Positions 34,700 through 43,771 of a stretch of DNA of 64,000 nucleotides are shown piece after piece; positions within the stretch are counted from its first letter, which is position 1, and each line of letters opens with the position of its first letter. A model generated the notes under the pieces. That model had not been told where the DNA came from, made no database searches, and saw only the letters and a list, made by a program, of their open reading frames with translations. Source of the stretch: Lachnospiraceae bacterium UBA7093 (GTDB taxonomy: Bacteria; Bacillota; Clostridia; Lachnospirales; Lachnospiraceae); NCBI GenBank assembly GCA_002492465.1, contig DKYT01000011.1, forward strand, positions 19,225 to 83,224, given 5' to 3'. The position numbers and the translations under genes were made by a program.

Positions 34700-35558
34700 C
34701 TTTAGACCGCCCCTTCCATAGAATTCTCTTCCGGCTTTCTTCCTCCGGCTTGTTCTGTATGGTTCTGAGTCTCTCCTTCAGGGTATCGCCATTTAAGTTG
34801 CGCTCCAGTTCCCCTCTGTATGCTACGCTGATCTTGCCCGTTTCCTCGGACACGATAACGGTAAGGGAATCTGTTGCCTCGGAAATTCCAACGCCGGCTC
34901 TGTGTCTGGTTCCCAGCTCCTTACTCAGCCGCATATTATCCGAAAGAGGCAGATAACAGGTAGCGGAAACCACCCTGTTTCCTCTTATGATTACGGCGCC
35001 GTCATGAAGCGGCGTATTATGTTCAAAAATATTAATCAAAAGCTGACTGGTAACGATGCCGTCCACATCGATACCGGTTCTTTCATATTCCACAAGATTC
35101 TGATCCTGTTCCACAACAATAAGGGCTCCGGTTTTTGCCTTGCCCATTTCCACACATGCCTTTGCTATTTCATTGATCGTCTTATCCGAAAATCTTCCTT
35201 CTCCGGGAGTTCTTCCCAACTCAAAGGGAACAATGGAGGAAATAATATTTTTCCTCCCAAGTTCTTCCACCGCCTTGCGAAGCTCCGGCTGGAGAATGAC
35301 GATCACCGCTGTTACCGCTACTCCAAACATGTTATTCACGATCCAGAGTATGGTATTCATCTCAAAGTATGCTGCGACTAATATAAATACGGCAATCACA
35401 AGAATACCCTTCAGCAATGACCATGCCTTTGTATTCTTGATCCACACCAGTATGTGATACAGCAGAAAGGAGATGATAATGATCTCCACAATGTCTGCCC
35501 ATCTAATGCCTGATACCCGTGACAAGTATGTTTCTACAAGTTCTAATCCACGCGACAT
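34689..35558 (-). CDS. cdaA: Diadenylate cyclase CdaA
   Basis: Membrane enzyme that condenses two ATP to c-di-AMP, 289 residues. Three N-terminal membrane segments (about 21-40, 50-65, 68-88) precede the DisA_N domain with the catalytic DGA (186-188, in PLHDGAVIIRGN) and RHR (218-220, in GTRHRAGVG). A charged C-terminal tail follows. c-di-AMP controls potassium and osmolyte uptake and wall homeostasis. Two membrane proteins of unknown function lie directly upstream on the same strand. Confidence 0.95.
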   Translation of the reverse strand: MSRGLELVETYLSRVSGIRWADIVEIIIISFLLYHILVWIKNTKAWSLLKGILVIAVFILVAAYFEMNTILWIVNNMFGVAVTAVIVILQPELRKAVEELGRKNIISSIVPFELGRTPGEGRFSDKTINEIAKACVEMGKAKTGALIVVEQDQNLVEYERTGIDVDGIVTSQLLINIFEHNTPLHDGAVIIRGNRVVSATCYLPLSDNMRLSKELGTRHRAGVGISEATDSLTVIVSEETGKISVAYRGELERNLNGDTLKERLRTIQNKPEEESRKRILWKGRSKGEK

Positions 35559-35593
35559 TTCATCATTCCCCGTTGCTAAAATATGATTTTAAT

Positions 35594-36553
35594 TTACCTT
35601 CTGGATTGTCCGCCGGAATATTTCTTTTTGGATGTATTGATCCGCTTCACTGTTTTGGAAGGCGCCGCAACCGTAATCTTAGGCACCGCCTTTACATAAT
35701 AATAATATTCGTCATCCTCAAACTGCACCTTTTCCGTCCGGTTGTAATCTACATGGAATGCAAAGAATTCCACCACCTTTGCAATCAACACGGAAAAAAT
35801 AGTTCCTACTATGATTCCTACAATGGATACATTAATGTCAAACATCAGATCCCCAACCAGCAAAACCATTACATCCACCAGCGCACCGGCAATAATTGCA
35901 ATCGTCCATGCATAATTTACGGACATTCTTTTAATAAAATAAACTAAAATAATGGTAATTGCAAAAGCGGCAATGGTAATCACCATCTGCTTATTGTTGA
36001 TCAGTCCGTCAATGATAAACCTGAATTTTGTGGCAATATCATCCGCATCCATTCCTGAGAGCGCCGTAGCGCTGTCTGCAACATAACTGATCAGATAGCT
36101 GACCATCACTCCGCATCCCACGGAAATGGCGCTTGCAGGGGTTCCTAAAAGTCCCATAGTAAGGGGAATCACATATGGAATTTTAAGTAAAAAGCACATA
36201 GGCGTCAGCAAAACCACCAACGTGTCCTTGGGTGAAAATCTGAAGTAAAGCAGGAACATCACCAGGAAAAGCACCAGTGCAATCGCCGCGCACTCCAGAG
36301 ATAACGCGTATAAATGAAGCACGATAAACGCCGCCGCCACAAAAATAATAAAATTCATGGGCATAAAAGAGCACATCAGCGATAGGATCAGCACCAGCGA
36401 TATGCTGTCGATCTTATGCATATATCCGACTTTTCCGTTGATCATCATCAGCGCTGCAAGCGCCAGAATCAATTTCATTAGTGGCTTCAAGTATACTTCA
36501 TATTTACTGATAAAAATTTTAATATACTGCTTTGCAACAAGTAAAGTTGTCAT
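35594..36553 (-). CDS. Polytopic membrane protein of unknown function upstream of cdaA
   Basis: A 319-residue protein with about eight hydrophobic segments from residue 30 to 275 and a cytoplasmic C-terminal tail of about 50 residues. The tail is first acidic/Tyr-rich (FEDDEYYYYVKAVPK) and then strongly basic (KTVKRINTSKKKYSGGQSRR). The start used has GAGGA upstream; a start six codons earlier would overlap the gene before it. It lies 10 bp after the 129-residue membrane gene and 35 bp before cdaA. No family recognised with confidence; perhaps a flotillin-, transport- or wall-related partner. Confidence 0.75.
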   Translation of the reverse strand: MTTLLVAKQYIKIFISKYEVYLKPLMKLILALAALMMINGKVGYMHKIDSISLVLILSLMCSFMPMNFIIFVAAAFIVLHLYALSLECAAIALVLFLVMFLLYFRFSPKDTLVVLLTPMCFLLKIPYVIPLTMGLLGTPASAISVGCGVMVSYLISYVADSATALSGMDADDIATKFRFIIDGLINNKQMVITIAAFAITIILVYFIKRMSVNYAWTIAIIAGALVDVMVLLVGDLMFDINVSIVGIIVGTIFSVLIAKVVEFFAFHVDYNRTEKVQFEDDEYYYYVKAVPKITVAAPSKTVKRINTSKKKYSGGQSRR

Positions 36554-36563
36554 ACGGTCTTCC

Positions 36564-36953
36564 TCATTCATTATCGTACATGCTTGCTAAATTTCTCAGA
36601 TTGCTGTAATAGTGCTTCAGGCTTTTCTTTGCCTTATTATATCTGGTACTGAACAAAACGTAAGAGATTACCCCATACGCTCCCACCACACATAAATATA
36701 ATATGACAATGCTCTTGCCGTATTCCAGCAAATCCATTTTATAAATATCCTGCATCAATTCTTCAAAATTATAAAAGGCATAAATTCCAAACAATGCAAA
36801 AAACGAAATTGTAGCAGCAATTACTGACTTTAATACCTGAAATCCTATATAATCCCCCCGGAAATAATTCATTACCGCAATGTTCTTTTTCCCTTCGTGC
36901 ATTTCATAGGATGCCAGCTTGGTCATAAGGATGACCTTTTCTTCATTTATCAT
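36564..36953 (-). CDS. Small two-segment membrane protein of unknown function
   Basis: A 129-residue protein. A soluble N-terminus (about 1-40, with KLASYEMHEGKKNIAVMNYF) is followed by hydrophobic segments at about 42-62 and 80-102 and a basic tail (RYNKAKKSLKHYYSNLRNL). Its stop lies 10 bp before the next membrane gene, and it follows yvyF by 58 bp, so it is probably part of the recD2-comFC-yvyF-cdaA transcript. The soluble N-terminus plus helical hairpin could form a complex with its partner. Not recognised. Confidence 0.7.
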   Translation of the reverse strand: MINEEKVILMTKLASYEMHEGKKNIAVMNYFRGDYIGFQVLKSVIAATISFFALFGIYAFYNFEELMQDIYKMDLLEYGKSIVILYLCVVGAYGVISYVLFSTRYNKAKKSLKHYYSNLRNLASMYDNE

Positions 36954-37011
36954 AGTTTTGTACCTTTCGGCAGCTCAACCCGCCTGACTCATCCGGAAAC
37001 GCTCCCCTGGA

Positions 37012-37422
37012 TTAAAGGAAACGCATCCTGTCCCGCTCGCTCTTCTTGGGAGCCGGCTGAGGCGCTACCACCTTAGGCTTATCCTTCCCTATGGCATGGT
37101 TGAATTCATTGCTCATCTCTCTCTTACATTTTTCGCAGAAACGCCCTGATTTAATCATCGCGCCACAGCTCTCACATGGTATTCTGATAGGCGAATCGTC
37201 AGCAAACTGAAGGCGATCTTCTCGAATCCATTGACGGATCTGGGCAGGATCCACATCGCATTCCTCCGAAACCTCCATAATGTCTGATCCCGGATGATCC
37301 TGTACATATTTTTTTACTTCCTGAAACTTGCTTTCCAGAGCTTCCCTGCAGCGGGGACACATAATCGGTCCCACCACATAATTAAACACTCTGCCGCATT
37401 TCCTGCAATTACGTACATTCAT
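37012..37422 (-). CDS. yvyF: YvyF-type flagellar operon protein
   Basis: A 136-residue protein with an N-terminal zinc knuckle (NCRKCGRVFNYVVGPIMCPRC), a short helix-turn-helix-like middle (MEVSEECDVDPAQIRQWIRE), a second knuckle (PCESCGAMIKSGRFCEKC) and a basic Pro/Lys tail. This is the arrangement of the flagellar protein YvyF, which lies next to comFC in Bacillus, exactly as here. The usual next genes flgM and flgN are missing; unknown membrane genes follow. Confidence 0.85.
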   Translation of the reverse strand: MNVRNCRKCGRVFNYVVGPIMCPRCREALESKFQEVKKYVQDHPGSDIMEVSEECDVDPAQIRQWIREDRLQFADDSPIRIPCESCGAMIKSGRFCEKCKREMSNEFNHAIGKDKPKVVAPQPAPKKSERDRMRFL

Positions 37423-37454
37423 AACCCCTACCTCCTGTATTCGTTACATTGATT

Positions 37455-38165
37455 TTAGATTCCTCTTCCGATTGTCAATGTCATAAAGCAAACGCTTTTG
37501 ATGCCAGCCCCGTGCAAAGTCTCTGTCATTGCGTCAATCGTGCTGCCAGTAGTATATATATCGTCTATAATAACAATCGTATTTAATTTTACATCATTTT
37601 GCCGGATTTTAAAAGCCTTTTTCAAATTATTTTGCCTTTCCTGATGGCTCAGGTTCTTAAGAGGCTGTGTCCGCTTCGTTCTGACAATCAAAGTTTTATT
37701 GACGGGAATCCCGGAAAGTCTTGAAAGCTGATCCGCTACCAGCTCCGCCTGATTATATCCCCGCTTTCTTTTCCGGGAAGCATGAGCCGGAACCGGTATC
37801 AATGCATCCGGTTCCACCGCCGAAAGCCATGCCGCTTTTTTCTCATACAATTCTTTTCCGTAAAATTCAGCGTACTCCATCCTTCCGGCATATTTAAACC
37901 GAAAAATAGAATCCGCCATACTTCCATAATCATACAGCGCTGTTCCCCTCTGAAACAGATGGGGAATCCTTTCACAGTCGCCACAGTATTCCTGTTCTTC
38001 CTTCCTCAACTGTTTTCCGCATTTCAGGCAGCAAGGCTCCCTGATATATAAAATCTTTTCCCTGCATTTTCCGCACACCTGCTCTCCCGGACGATCTGTA
38101 AGCCGGTCGCACACCACACATCGTCTGGGAAAGAGTAAATCCAATAGCCTCTTTCCTACTGCCAT
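37455..38165 (-). CDS. comFC: ComF family protein (phosphoribosyltransferase-like)
   Basis: A 236-residue protein linked to DNA uptake in competent bacteria. An N-terminal four-cysteine zinc module (CVVCDRLTDRPGEQVCGKC, then CLKCGKQL and YCGDC) precedes a PRTase domain with the PRPP loop VIIDDIYTTGST near residue 200 and RKRKRGYNQAELVA before it. Its start overlaps the recD2 end by 10 bp. Whether the organism is competent cannot be judged; no comFA is present. Confidence 0.92.
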   Translation of the reverse strand: MAVGKRLLDLLFPRRCVVCDRLTDRPGEQVCGKCREKILYIREPCCLKCGKQLRKEEQEYCGDCERIPHLFQRGTALYDYGSMADSIFRFKYAGRMEYAEFYGKELYEKKAAWLSAVEPDALIPVPAHASRKRKRGYNQAELVADQLSRLSGIPVNKTLIVRTKRTQPLKNLSHQERQNNLKKAFKIRQNDVKLNTIVIIDDIYTTGSTIDAMTETLHGAGIKSVCFMTLTIGRGI

Positions 38166-40405
38166 TCTGCCTCCAATTCCTCAATTTCACATATTCTGTC
38201 CCGCAGACTGGTATATCGCTTGTTCTGCTTCTCATTCCGGATCATATCGAACACCGTCTGTCTGCTTCCTAAAATGGTAACGCACTTTCTGGCACGGGTT
38301 ACCGCCGTATACAAAAGATTCCGGTTAAAAAGCATTTTGGGTCCGGACAAAATGGGGAGAAGCACTGCCGGATACTCGCTTCCCTGGGATTTATGTATGG
38401 TCACCGCATAGGCAAGCTCTATTTCATCCAACCCCGCAAAGGGATATTCGATCCTCTTCTGTTCATCATATTCCACCGTGAGAAGCTGTGCCGTTTCGTC
38501 GATCTCCCTGATAATCCCCGTGTCTCCGTTAAATACTCCCGTTCCTTTATCAATGGGTATTCCGTATCTGCTCACAATCTCCCACTGAATCTGATAATTA
38601 TTTTTGATCTGCATGACCTTATCCCCTACCCGGAAAAGTCTCTCTCCAGATGCATATTCCTTCTTCGCGGGAGAGGGGGGATTTAAATATTTCTGTAAAA
38701 TCTGATTTAAAACTTCTACGCCCAGATTTCCTCTGCGCATAGGCGTAAGCACCTGTATATCATACGGTTCCGCCTCTACATAAGGAGGAAGCTTTTCCCG
38801 AATCAGCTGAATCATATGCTTATAGATTACATTCACATCGTTTCTTTCCAAAAAGAAAAAATCTCTGCTTTTATTGTTCAGTTCAATATCTTCTCCCCTG
38901 TTGATTTTATGGGCGTTCACCACAATGTCGCTTTCACCTGCCTGCCTGAAGATTCTCTCCAGTTTTACCACCGGAAAAGCGCCGCTTGCGATCACATCCT
39001 GCAAAACCTGCCCCGGACCTACGCTGGGCAGCTGATCCACATCCCCCACCATAATCAGCCGTGTTCCCACGCTGACTGCACACAAAAGCGCTTTAAACAG
39101 ATAAATATCCACCATGGACATTTCATCGATGATCAATACATCCGTTTCCAAGGGATTTTCCTCATTTCGTTCAAACTGATCCTTTTTCCCTTCCGCTGCC
39201 GCTCCGGCGCTGACCTCCAGAAGCCGGTGTATCGTCTTTGCCTCATAACCTGTTGCCTCTGTCATCCGCTTCGCCGCTCTTCCCGTAGGCGCCGCCAACA
39301 GAATGTCCATACCCTGAGACTCAAAATACCGTATAATCGTATTGATGGTAGTGGTCTTCCCCGTTCCCGGTCCTCCGGACAAAACCATAATTCCTGATCT
39401 TACGCTTTGAAACACGGCATGCCTTTGCAGTTCGTCCAAAAGAATTCCATGTTCTTCTTCCATTTCTTCAAACAGAAGCCTGACCTTTTCCTCCTCCGCC
39501 GGAAGCAGCTCATCTGTCATAGTCACATTCAGATCGTGCAGCATTCTTGCACAGTTCAGCTCCGCATAATAGTAAGCGGCGGCATATACTCTTAACTCTT
39601 CATCCTTTTTTTTCATCACAATTTTTCTGTCCATGGAAAGGTTTGCCAGCTGCGGCGCCACCGCTTCCCCAGGCAGTTCCAGCAGTTCCGCCGTACGCTG
39701 CTTTAGGACCTCCTCCGGAAGATAAACGTGTCCTTCCGCTGACGCCTGAAGCAATACATACAAAATACCACTTCGGATCCGGTAATCCGAATCTGTGTGA
39801 ATTCCGATTCTTCCAGCAATTTCATCCGCAATCTTAAACCCTACCCCTTCAATATCTTCCGCAAGCCTATAGGGATTTTCCTTCATAATTCCATATAATT
39901 CCATACCGTATTGATTGTAAATCTTAACGGCAAGGGTATTGGATATTCCATATCTTTGCAGGAAAACAAAAGCCTCCCGCATATCTCTTTTTTCCCTCAT
40001 TTGAAGAGCAATCTCTCTCGCTTTCCGCTCGCTGATCCCCTTCACCTCGGCAAGCCGCTCCGGTTCCTCCTCGACAATGCGGAAGGTATCCCTTCCAAAG
40101 GTCTTAACAATCCTTGCCGCCATTGCTTCCCCAATGCCTTTGATTGCCCCTGACCCAAGATAGCGTTCCATACTGACCACATCGTCAGGCGCCGTCACCT
40201 GACAGCTCTCGACCTTCAGTTGATGTCCATATACAGGGTGCTCCACATAGCTTCCTGTCAGCTTCAAAGTCTCCCCCGCTTCCACCGACCGGAAGGTTCC
40301 GACGCAGATCAGCTCTTCACCCTCCACCACCATTGCCAGTACCCCATAGCCATTTTCCCTGTTTTGGTAAATAATATGATCTACATAACCTGTGACTGTT
40401 TCCAA
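38156..40405 (-). CDS. recD2: SF1B helicase RecD2
   Basis: A 749-residue RecD-like 5'-3' DNA helicase without RecBC. The N-terminal OB-like and helix-hairpin-helix segment has GSGAIKGIGEAMAARIV and EVKGISERKAREI. Walker A GGPGTGKT is at 344-351, Walker B DVLIIDEMSMVD follows, then GDVDQLPSVGPGQVL, and the C-terminal UvrD-like motifs end with YAVTIHKSQGSEYPAV and YTAVTRARK. Start is a TTG preceded by GGGAGG seven bases away. First gene of the transcript that continues into comFC. Confidence 0.93.
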   Translation of the reverse strand: METVTGYVDHIIYQNRENGYGVLAMVVEGEELICVGTFRSVEAGETLKLTGSYVEHPVYGHQLKVESCQVTAPDDVVSMERYLGSGAIKGIGEAMAARIVKTFGRDTFRIVEEEPERLAEVKGISERKAREIALQMREKRDMREAFVFLQRYGISNTLAVKIYNQYGMELYGIMKENPYRLAEDIEGVGFKIADEIAGRIGIHTDSDYRIRSGILYVLLQASAEGHVYLPEEVLKQRTAELLELPGEAVAPQLANLSMDRKIVMKKKDEELRVYAAAYYYAELNCARMLHDLNVTMTDELLPAEEEKVRLLFEEMEEEHGILLDELQRHAVFQSVRSGIMVLSGGPGTGKTTTINTIIRYFESQGMDILLAAPTGRAAKRMTEATGYEAKTIHRLLEVSAGAAAEGKKDQFERNEENPLETDVLIIDEMSMVDIYLFKALLCAVSVGTRLIMVGDVDQLPSVGPGQVLQDVIASGAFPVVKLERIFRQAGESDIVVNAHKINRGEDIELNNKSRDFFFLERNDVNVIYKHMIQLIREKLPPYVEAEPYDIQVLTPMRRGNLGVEVLNQILQKYLNPPSPAKKEYASGERLFRVGDKVMQIKNNYQIQWEIVSRYGIPIDKGTGVFNGDTGIIREIDETAQLLTVEYDEQKRIEYPFAGLDEIELAYAVTIHKSQGSEYPAVLLPILSGPKMLFNRNLLYTAVTRARKCVTILGSRQTVFDMIRNEKQNKRYTSLRDRICEIEELEAEWQ

Positions 40406-40422
40406 GAAAACCTCCCATTGAT

Positions 40423-40471
40423 AAAAAGGCTGCCAAATAAGACGGTTACCCGTCTTATTTCAGCAGCCTTT
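40423..40471 (-). terminator. Terminator after the flagellar rod operon
   Basis: Nested stems AAAGGCTGC / GCAGCCTTT and AATAAGACGG / CCGTCTTATT around a four-base loop, then a T-run on the minus strand. It separates the flagellar genes from recD2, which therefore needs its own promoter. Confidence 0.8.
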
Positions 40472-40485
40472 ATTTTCTCTTTTGA

Positions 40486-40833
40486 TTATAAATTATAGTT
40501 GCGCTTCATCTGCTCATAAAGGGTCTGGGCAAGCCCCAATCCCTGAAGCTCCGTAGAGGTTGCCGCAAGCTTCTGGATCGCATTATCCTGAAAATAGTCC
40601 ACCAGATTGTTATTTGGATCTTTGCTGTCCGACTTAAAAACATCTACCGTCTTCTGCATTTCCTTGAATACCTGCTCCAGGAAATAAGCCTCAAACTGTT
40701 TGCAGGCATCCAGCAGTTCATCGTCAGACGCCTGGGCATAATTGGTTCCATCTATAGTTTCTTTCAGTTTTGTCTCCGCAGCGCTCTGGTTCTTCAGATA
40801 ATCTGTATATGTAGAAATTCCGCCTATATCCAT
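40486..40833 (-). CDS. flgJ: FlgJ-type rod-binding protein
   Basis: A 115-residue protein equal to the N-terminal rod-capping domain of FlgJ (LLDACKQFEAYFLEQVFKEM, QLQGLGLAQTLYEQMKRN-like ending), without the peptidoglycan-hydrolase half found in proteobacteria. It guides assembly of the flagellar rod through the wall; a separate hydrolase would be needed. It is last in the mbl-flhO-flhP operon and is followed by the operon terminator. Confidence 0.88.
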   Translation of the reverse strand: MDIGGISTYTDYLKNQSAAETKLKETIDGTNYAQASDDELLDACKQFEAYFLEQVFKEMQKTVDVFKSDSKDPNNNLVDYFQDNAIQKLAATSTELQGLGLAQTLYEQMKRNYNL

Positions 40834-40866
40834 CTGCTCTTTTCCTTTCTCTATTCCTTACAAGCC

Positions 40867-41691
40867 TTAACGCTTCAGATTATTTGCCGTCTGCATCATT
40901 TCATCTGTGGTGGTAATGGCTTTTGAATTCATTTCATAAGCACGCTGCGCTACGATCAGATTCACCATTTCATCCGCCACCTGCACGTTAGAGCCCTCCA
41001 GATAATTCTGAACCATACGGCTTCTTACTACATTTCTGTTGGTGGCTTCGTTCAATGCCTCTCCGCTTGCAGGAGAAACCGCCCAAAGGGTATCGCCCTT
41101 TCTGATCAATCCTCCCCGGTTGTTAAACTGATACATGCCGATGGTTGCCTCTCCCTGAATGGGCTGAGGATTTCCGTTGGCATCAGGGTAGCAAAGGGTT
41201 CCCTCATTGGTAATGGTAATTCTGGTGGTCACATAATTTGCCGGTAAAGTAATGGTGCCGCCCCTGGTATTCAAAACCGGGAGTCCGTCCTGATTGGTAA
41301 GCATCATGGTGCCGTTTCCGCTGGTCGCCCAGGTAAAATCGCCGTTACGGGTATAATAGGTCTCCCCATCTCCGCCGCGGATTGCAAAATAGCCTTCTCC
41401 CTCTATGGCAAAAGAAGTAGGACTGTTGGAGGAAAGCAGGCTTCCCTGTGTAAAAATAGAATTAATGGATGAGTTTCTTACACCCAGCCCCACCTGGGAA
41501 CTGGTAGGCTTGGGGTCTCCGTTTGCCGTGGTAGTCGCTGTCTGCAAGGTCTGATAAAGCAATGACTTAAACTGTGCCACCTGGGACTTATATCCTACTG
41601 TATTCACGTTTGCCAGATTATTTGCAATCGTATCCACATTTGTCTGCTGGGCGTTCATACCCGTTGCCGCAGTCCATAAACTCCTAACCAT
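40867..41691 (-). CDS. flhP: Flagellar distal rod protein, FlgG/FlhP-like
   Basis: A 274-residue flagellar basal-body rod protein. N-terminal FLG_bbr_rod motif MVRSLWTAATGMNAQQTNVD with IANNLANVNTVGYK, a central variable region, and the C-terminal SNVQVADEMVNLIVAQRAYEMN with TTDEMMQTANNLK. The start follows GAGGAGAAAG; an 18-codon upstream extension in the open frame is unsupported. It sits after flhO, as in the Bacillus mbl-flhO-flhP block. Confidence 0.93.
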   Translation of the reverse strand: MVRSLWTAATGMNAQQTNVDTIANNLANVNTVGYKSQVAQFKSLLYQTLQTATTTANGDPKPTSSQVGLGVRNSSINSIFTQGSLLSSNSPTSFAIEGEGYFAIRGGDGETYYTRNGDFTWATSGNGTMMLTNQDGLPVLNTRGGTITLPANYVTTRITITNEGTLCYPDANGNPQPIQGEATIGMYQFNNRGGLIRKGDTLWAVSPASGEALNEATNRNVVRSRMVQNYLEGSNVQVADEMVNLIVAQRAYEMNSKAITTTDEMMQTANNLKR

Positions 41692-41727
41692 CTTTCTCCT
41701 CATTTCTGCGCGGCTTTTTGTGCATAT

Positions 41728-41787
41728 CAAGTTTGTGGATGCCACGCAGACACAAACTTGCGGATTGAAAATTTCTAATTTTCAATC
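41728..41787 (-). repeat. Two tandem perfect hairpins between flhO and flhP
   Basis: CAAGTTTGTG / CACAAACTTG (10-bp arms, 13-nt loop) is followed after 2 bp by GATTGAAAATT / AATTTTCAATC (11-bp arms, 3-nt loop). No T-run follows, so terminators are unlikely; mRNA stabilisation or a small repeat element is possible. Confidence 0.6.
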
Positions 41788-41796
41788 TGTGCCTCC

Positions 41797-42573
41797 TTAA
41801 ATTCTGCCAAGCTGATTTGCCGCAATATCCAATGTACCGTCATAGGTGGTGATCACCTTCTGATTTGTCTCATATGCACGGGAAACAGTAATCATATTCA
41901 CCATCTCTGTCACCACTGAAATATTAGATGTCTCCAGAAAACCGGAACGTATCTCAGCAGGCGCCTCCGTTTCCTGAGCGCCCTCTATAGGTTGAAAATA
42001 ATTTTCTCCGTAGCGCTCCAGATAATCATAATTTTCGAAATCCGTCACCTGGATGGTTGCCACAACCCTTCCGTCCTGTATGATCTGTCCGCTGCTGTTG
42101 ATCTCTGTGGTAAGGAGTGGATCCACCTCAATGTAAGAACCGTTCTCATCCAACACAGGATCGCCGTCTCTGGTAACCAAACGTCCCTCCTGGGTCAGAG
42201 TAAAATCACCGTCTCTGGTGTATTTTACGGAGGTTTCCCCCGCCTTATTTGTAAACTCTACCGCAAAGAAACCGGAATCCGTAAGGGCAAGGTCATAAGG
42301 ATTGCCTGTGGACTTGATAGGTCCCTGAGAAAAGTCCGTATAGCCCTCTCCGATCTTCACACCCGGGTGATTGACGCCCAGCCTCCTGGAAAGGTGCGCT
42401 CCCTCAGAAGAATCCTTAATCTTATATGCTAAAATAGCGTCAAAGGACTGGCTGGTGGCTCCTTCTTTTTTAAAACCGTTGGTATCCGCATTTGCCAGAT
42501 TGTTGGTAAGCACATCCATTCTGTGCTGTTCGTTGATCATGCCTGTGTAGGCAGTATACAAACCCTTTACCAT
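41797..42573 (-). CDS. flhO: Flagellar proximal rod protein, FlgF/FlhO-like
   Basis: A 258-residue basal-body rod protein. MVKGLYTAYTGMINEQHRMD with LTNNLANADTNGFKKEG is at the N-terminus; a middle domain has SLTGNP-like KSTGNPYDLALTDSGFFAVE; the C-terminal coiled part has SNISVVTEMVNMITVSRAYETNQKV. First gene after mbl, then flhP and flgJ. The AAGGAGAAT site gives the start. Rod proteins are exported by the flagellar type III system without a cleaved signal. Confidence 0.92.
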   Translation of the reverse strand: MVKGLYTAYTGMINEQHRMDVLTNNLANADTNGFKKEGATSQSFDAILAYKIKDSSEGAHLSRRLGVNHPGVKIGEGYTDFSQGPIKSTGNPYDLALTDSGFFAVEFTNKAGETSVKYTRDGDFTLTQEGRLVTRDGDPVLDENGSYIEVDPLLTTEINSSGQIIQDGRVVATIQVTDFENYDYLERYGENYFQPIEGAQETEAPAEIRSGFLETSNISVVTEMVNMITVSRAYETNQKVITTYDGTLDIAANQLGRI

Positions 42574-42603
42574 GTAAATTCTCCTTCAAATGGAAATCAT
42601 GTC

Positions 42604-43596
42604 TTAATCTTCTCTGTAGCCCGCAAGAAATTCTACATACTTGCCTGTTCCCACAGCTACCGCCGTCATGGGATCTTCCGCCGTCATAGTGTTAATGCCT
42701 GTCTTTTCTGCAATCAGATCCTCAAGACCTCTCAGCAGACTTCCCCCTCCTGTCAGCACGATTCCTCTGTCCGCAATATCTGCGGCAAGCTCCGGCGGCG
42801 TTTTTTCAAGAACGCTGTGAATGGTTTCTATAATCTGCGCCGTTGCTTCCTTAAGCGCTTCCTCCGTCTCTTCAGAAGAAACCTTTAATGTTTTGGGAAG
42901 ACCTGTCACCAGATTACGTCCTCTTACATCCATATAATCCGTTTCGGCACGCTTAAACGCAGAACCGATCTTGATCTTAATGTCCTCCGCCGTTCTTTCG
43001 CCGATCAGCAGATTATGTTTCTTTCTCATATATCTCACCAGAGCTTCGTCAAAGTCATCTCCGGCAATTTTGATGGAGGCGCTGACCACCGTACCTCCCA
43101 GAGAGATAACGGCAATGTCCGAGGTGCCTCCCCCTATATCTACAATCATGTTTCCGCAGGGTTTGGAGATATCGATTCCCGCACCGATTGCTGCGGCAAT
43201 AGGCTCCTCTATAATATGAACATCCCTTGCCCCCGCCTGCATGGTTGCATCCTCAACCGCTTTCTTTTCTACTTCCGTAACGCCGCTGGGTACACAGACT
43301 GCTATTCTCGGCTTCCGGAAGGTTTTCTTTCCCATTGCCTTCTGGATAAAATATTTCATCATCTGTTCCGTTACTTTGTAATCGGAAATAACACCCTGTC
43401 GCAGGGGACGCACAGCCACGATATTTCCGGGGGTTCTTCCCAACATCAGTCTCGCATCCTCTCCGATGGCTCTGATCCGATTGGTATCTCTGTCAAATGC
43501 CACCACGGAAGGCTCCTTTAAAACAACGCCTCTTCCTCTGATGTAAACCAATATGCTGGCGGTTCCCAAATCAATTCCGATATCTGTGTACTGCAT
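42604..43596 (-). CDS. mbl: MreB-family actin-like protein (Mbl type)
   Basis: A 330-residue actin-like ATPase that organises lateral wall growth. DIGIDLGTASILVYIRGRGVV is the phosphate-1 site, MIVDIGGGTSDIAVISLGG phosphate-2, and GIVLTGGGSLLRGLE the adenosine site. Length is typical. Called Mbl and not MreB because flhO and flhP follow it directly, and no mreC or mreD lies nearby. It has its own promoter. It may drive the rod-protein transcript. Confidence 0.92.
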   Translation of the reverse strand: MQYTDIGIDLGTASILVYIRGRGVVLKEPSVVAFDRDTNRIRAIGEDARLMLGRTPGNIVAVRPLRQGVISDYKVTEQMMKYFIQKAMGKKTFRKPRIAVCVPSGVTEVEKKAVEDATMQAGARDVHIIEEPIAAAIGAGIDISKPCGNMIVDIGGGTSDIAVISLGGTVVSASIKIAGDDFDEALVRYMRKKHNLLIGERTAEDIKIKIGSAFKRAETDYMDVRGRNLVTGLPKTLKVSSEETEEALKEATAQIIETIHSVLEKTPPELAADIADRGIVLTGGGSLLRGLEDLIAEKTGINTMTAEDPMTAVAVGTGKYVEFLAGYRED

Positions 43597-43655
43597 TACG
43601 TGTACCCCTTTCTATTTTGAATCATAATAAACTATTTTCAGACACATACAGCATT

Positions 43656-43683
43656 ATTATAACCCATAGAAATATTTTTTCAA
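43656..43683 (-). promoter_or_regulatory. Promoter of mbl-flhO-flhP-flgJ
   Basis: TTGAAA, 16-bp spacer, TATAAT; about 60 bp before the mbl start. Confidence 0.65.
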
Positions 43684-43703
43684 AGGGATTTCACAAAAAA
43701 TTA

Positions 43704-43757
43704 ATAAAAATGGACGCAACATCTAAAACGGTTCCCTCCGTTTTCAACGCCGCATCC
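43704..43757 (-). terminator. Terminator of uvrBA
   Basis: Minus strand outer stem GGATGC / GCGTCC with inner AAAACGG / CCGTTTT, followed by ATTTTTATT. Just downstream of the uvrA stop. Confidence 0.75.
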
Positions 43758-43771
43758 ATGCCTTATTACAG

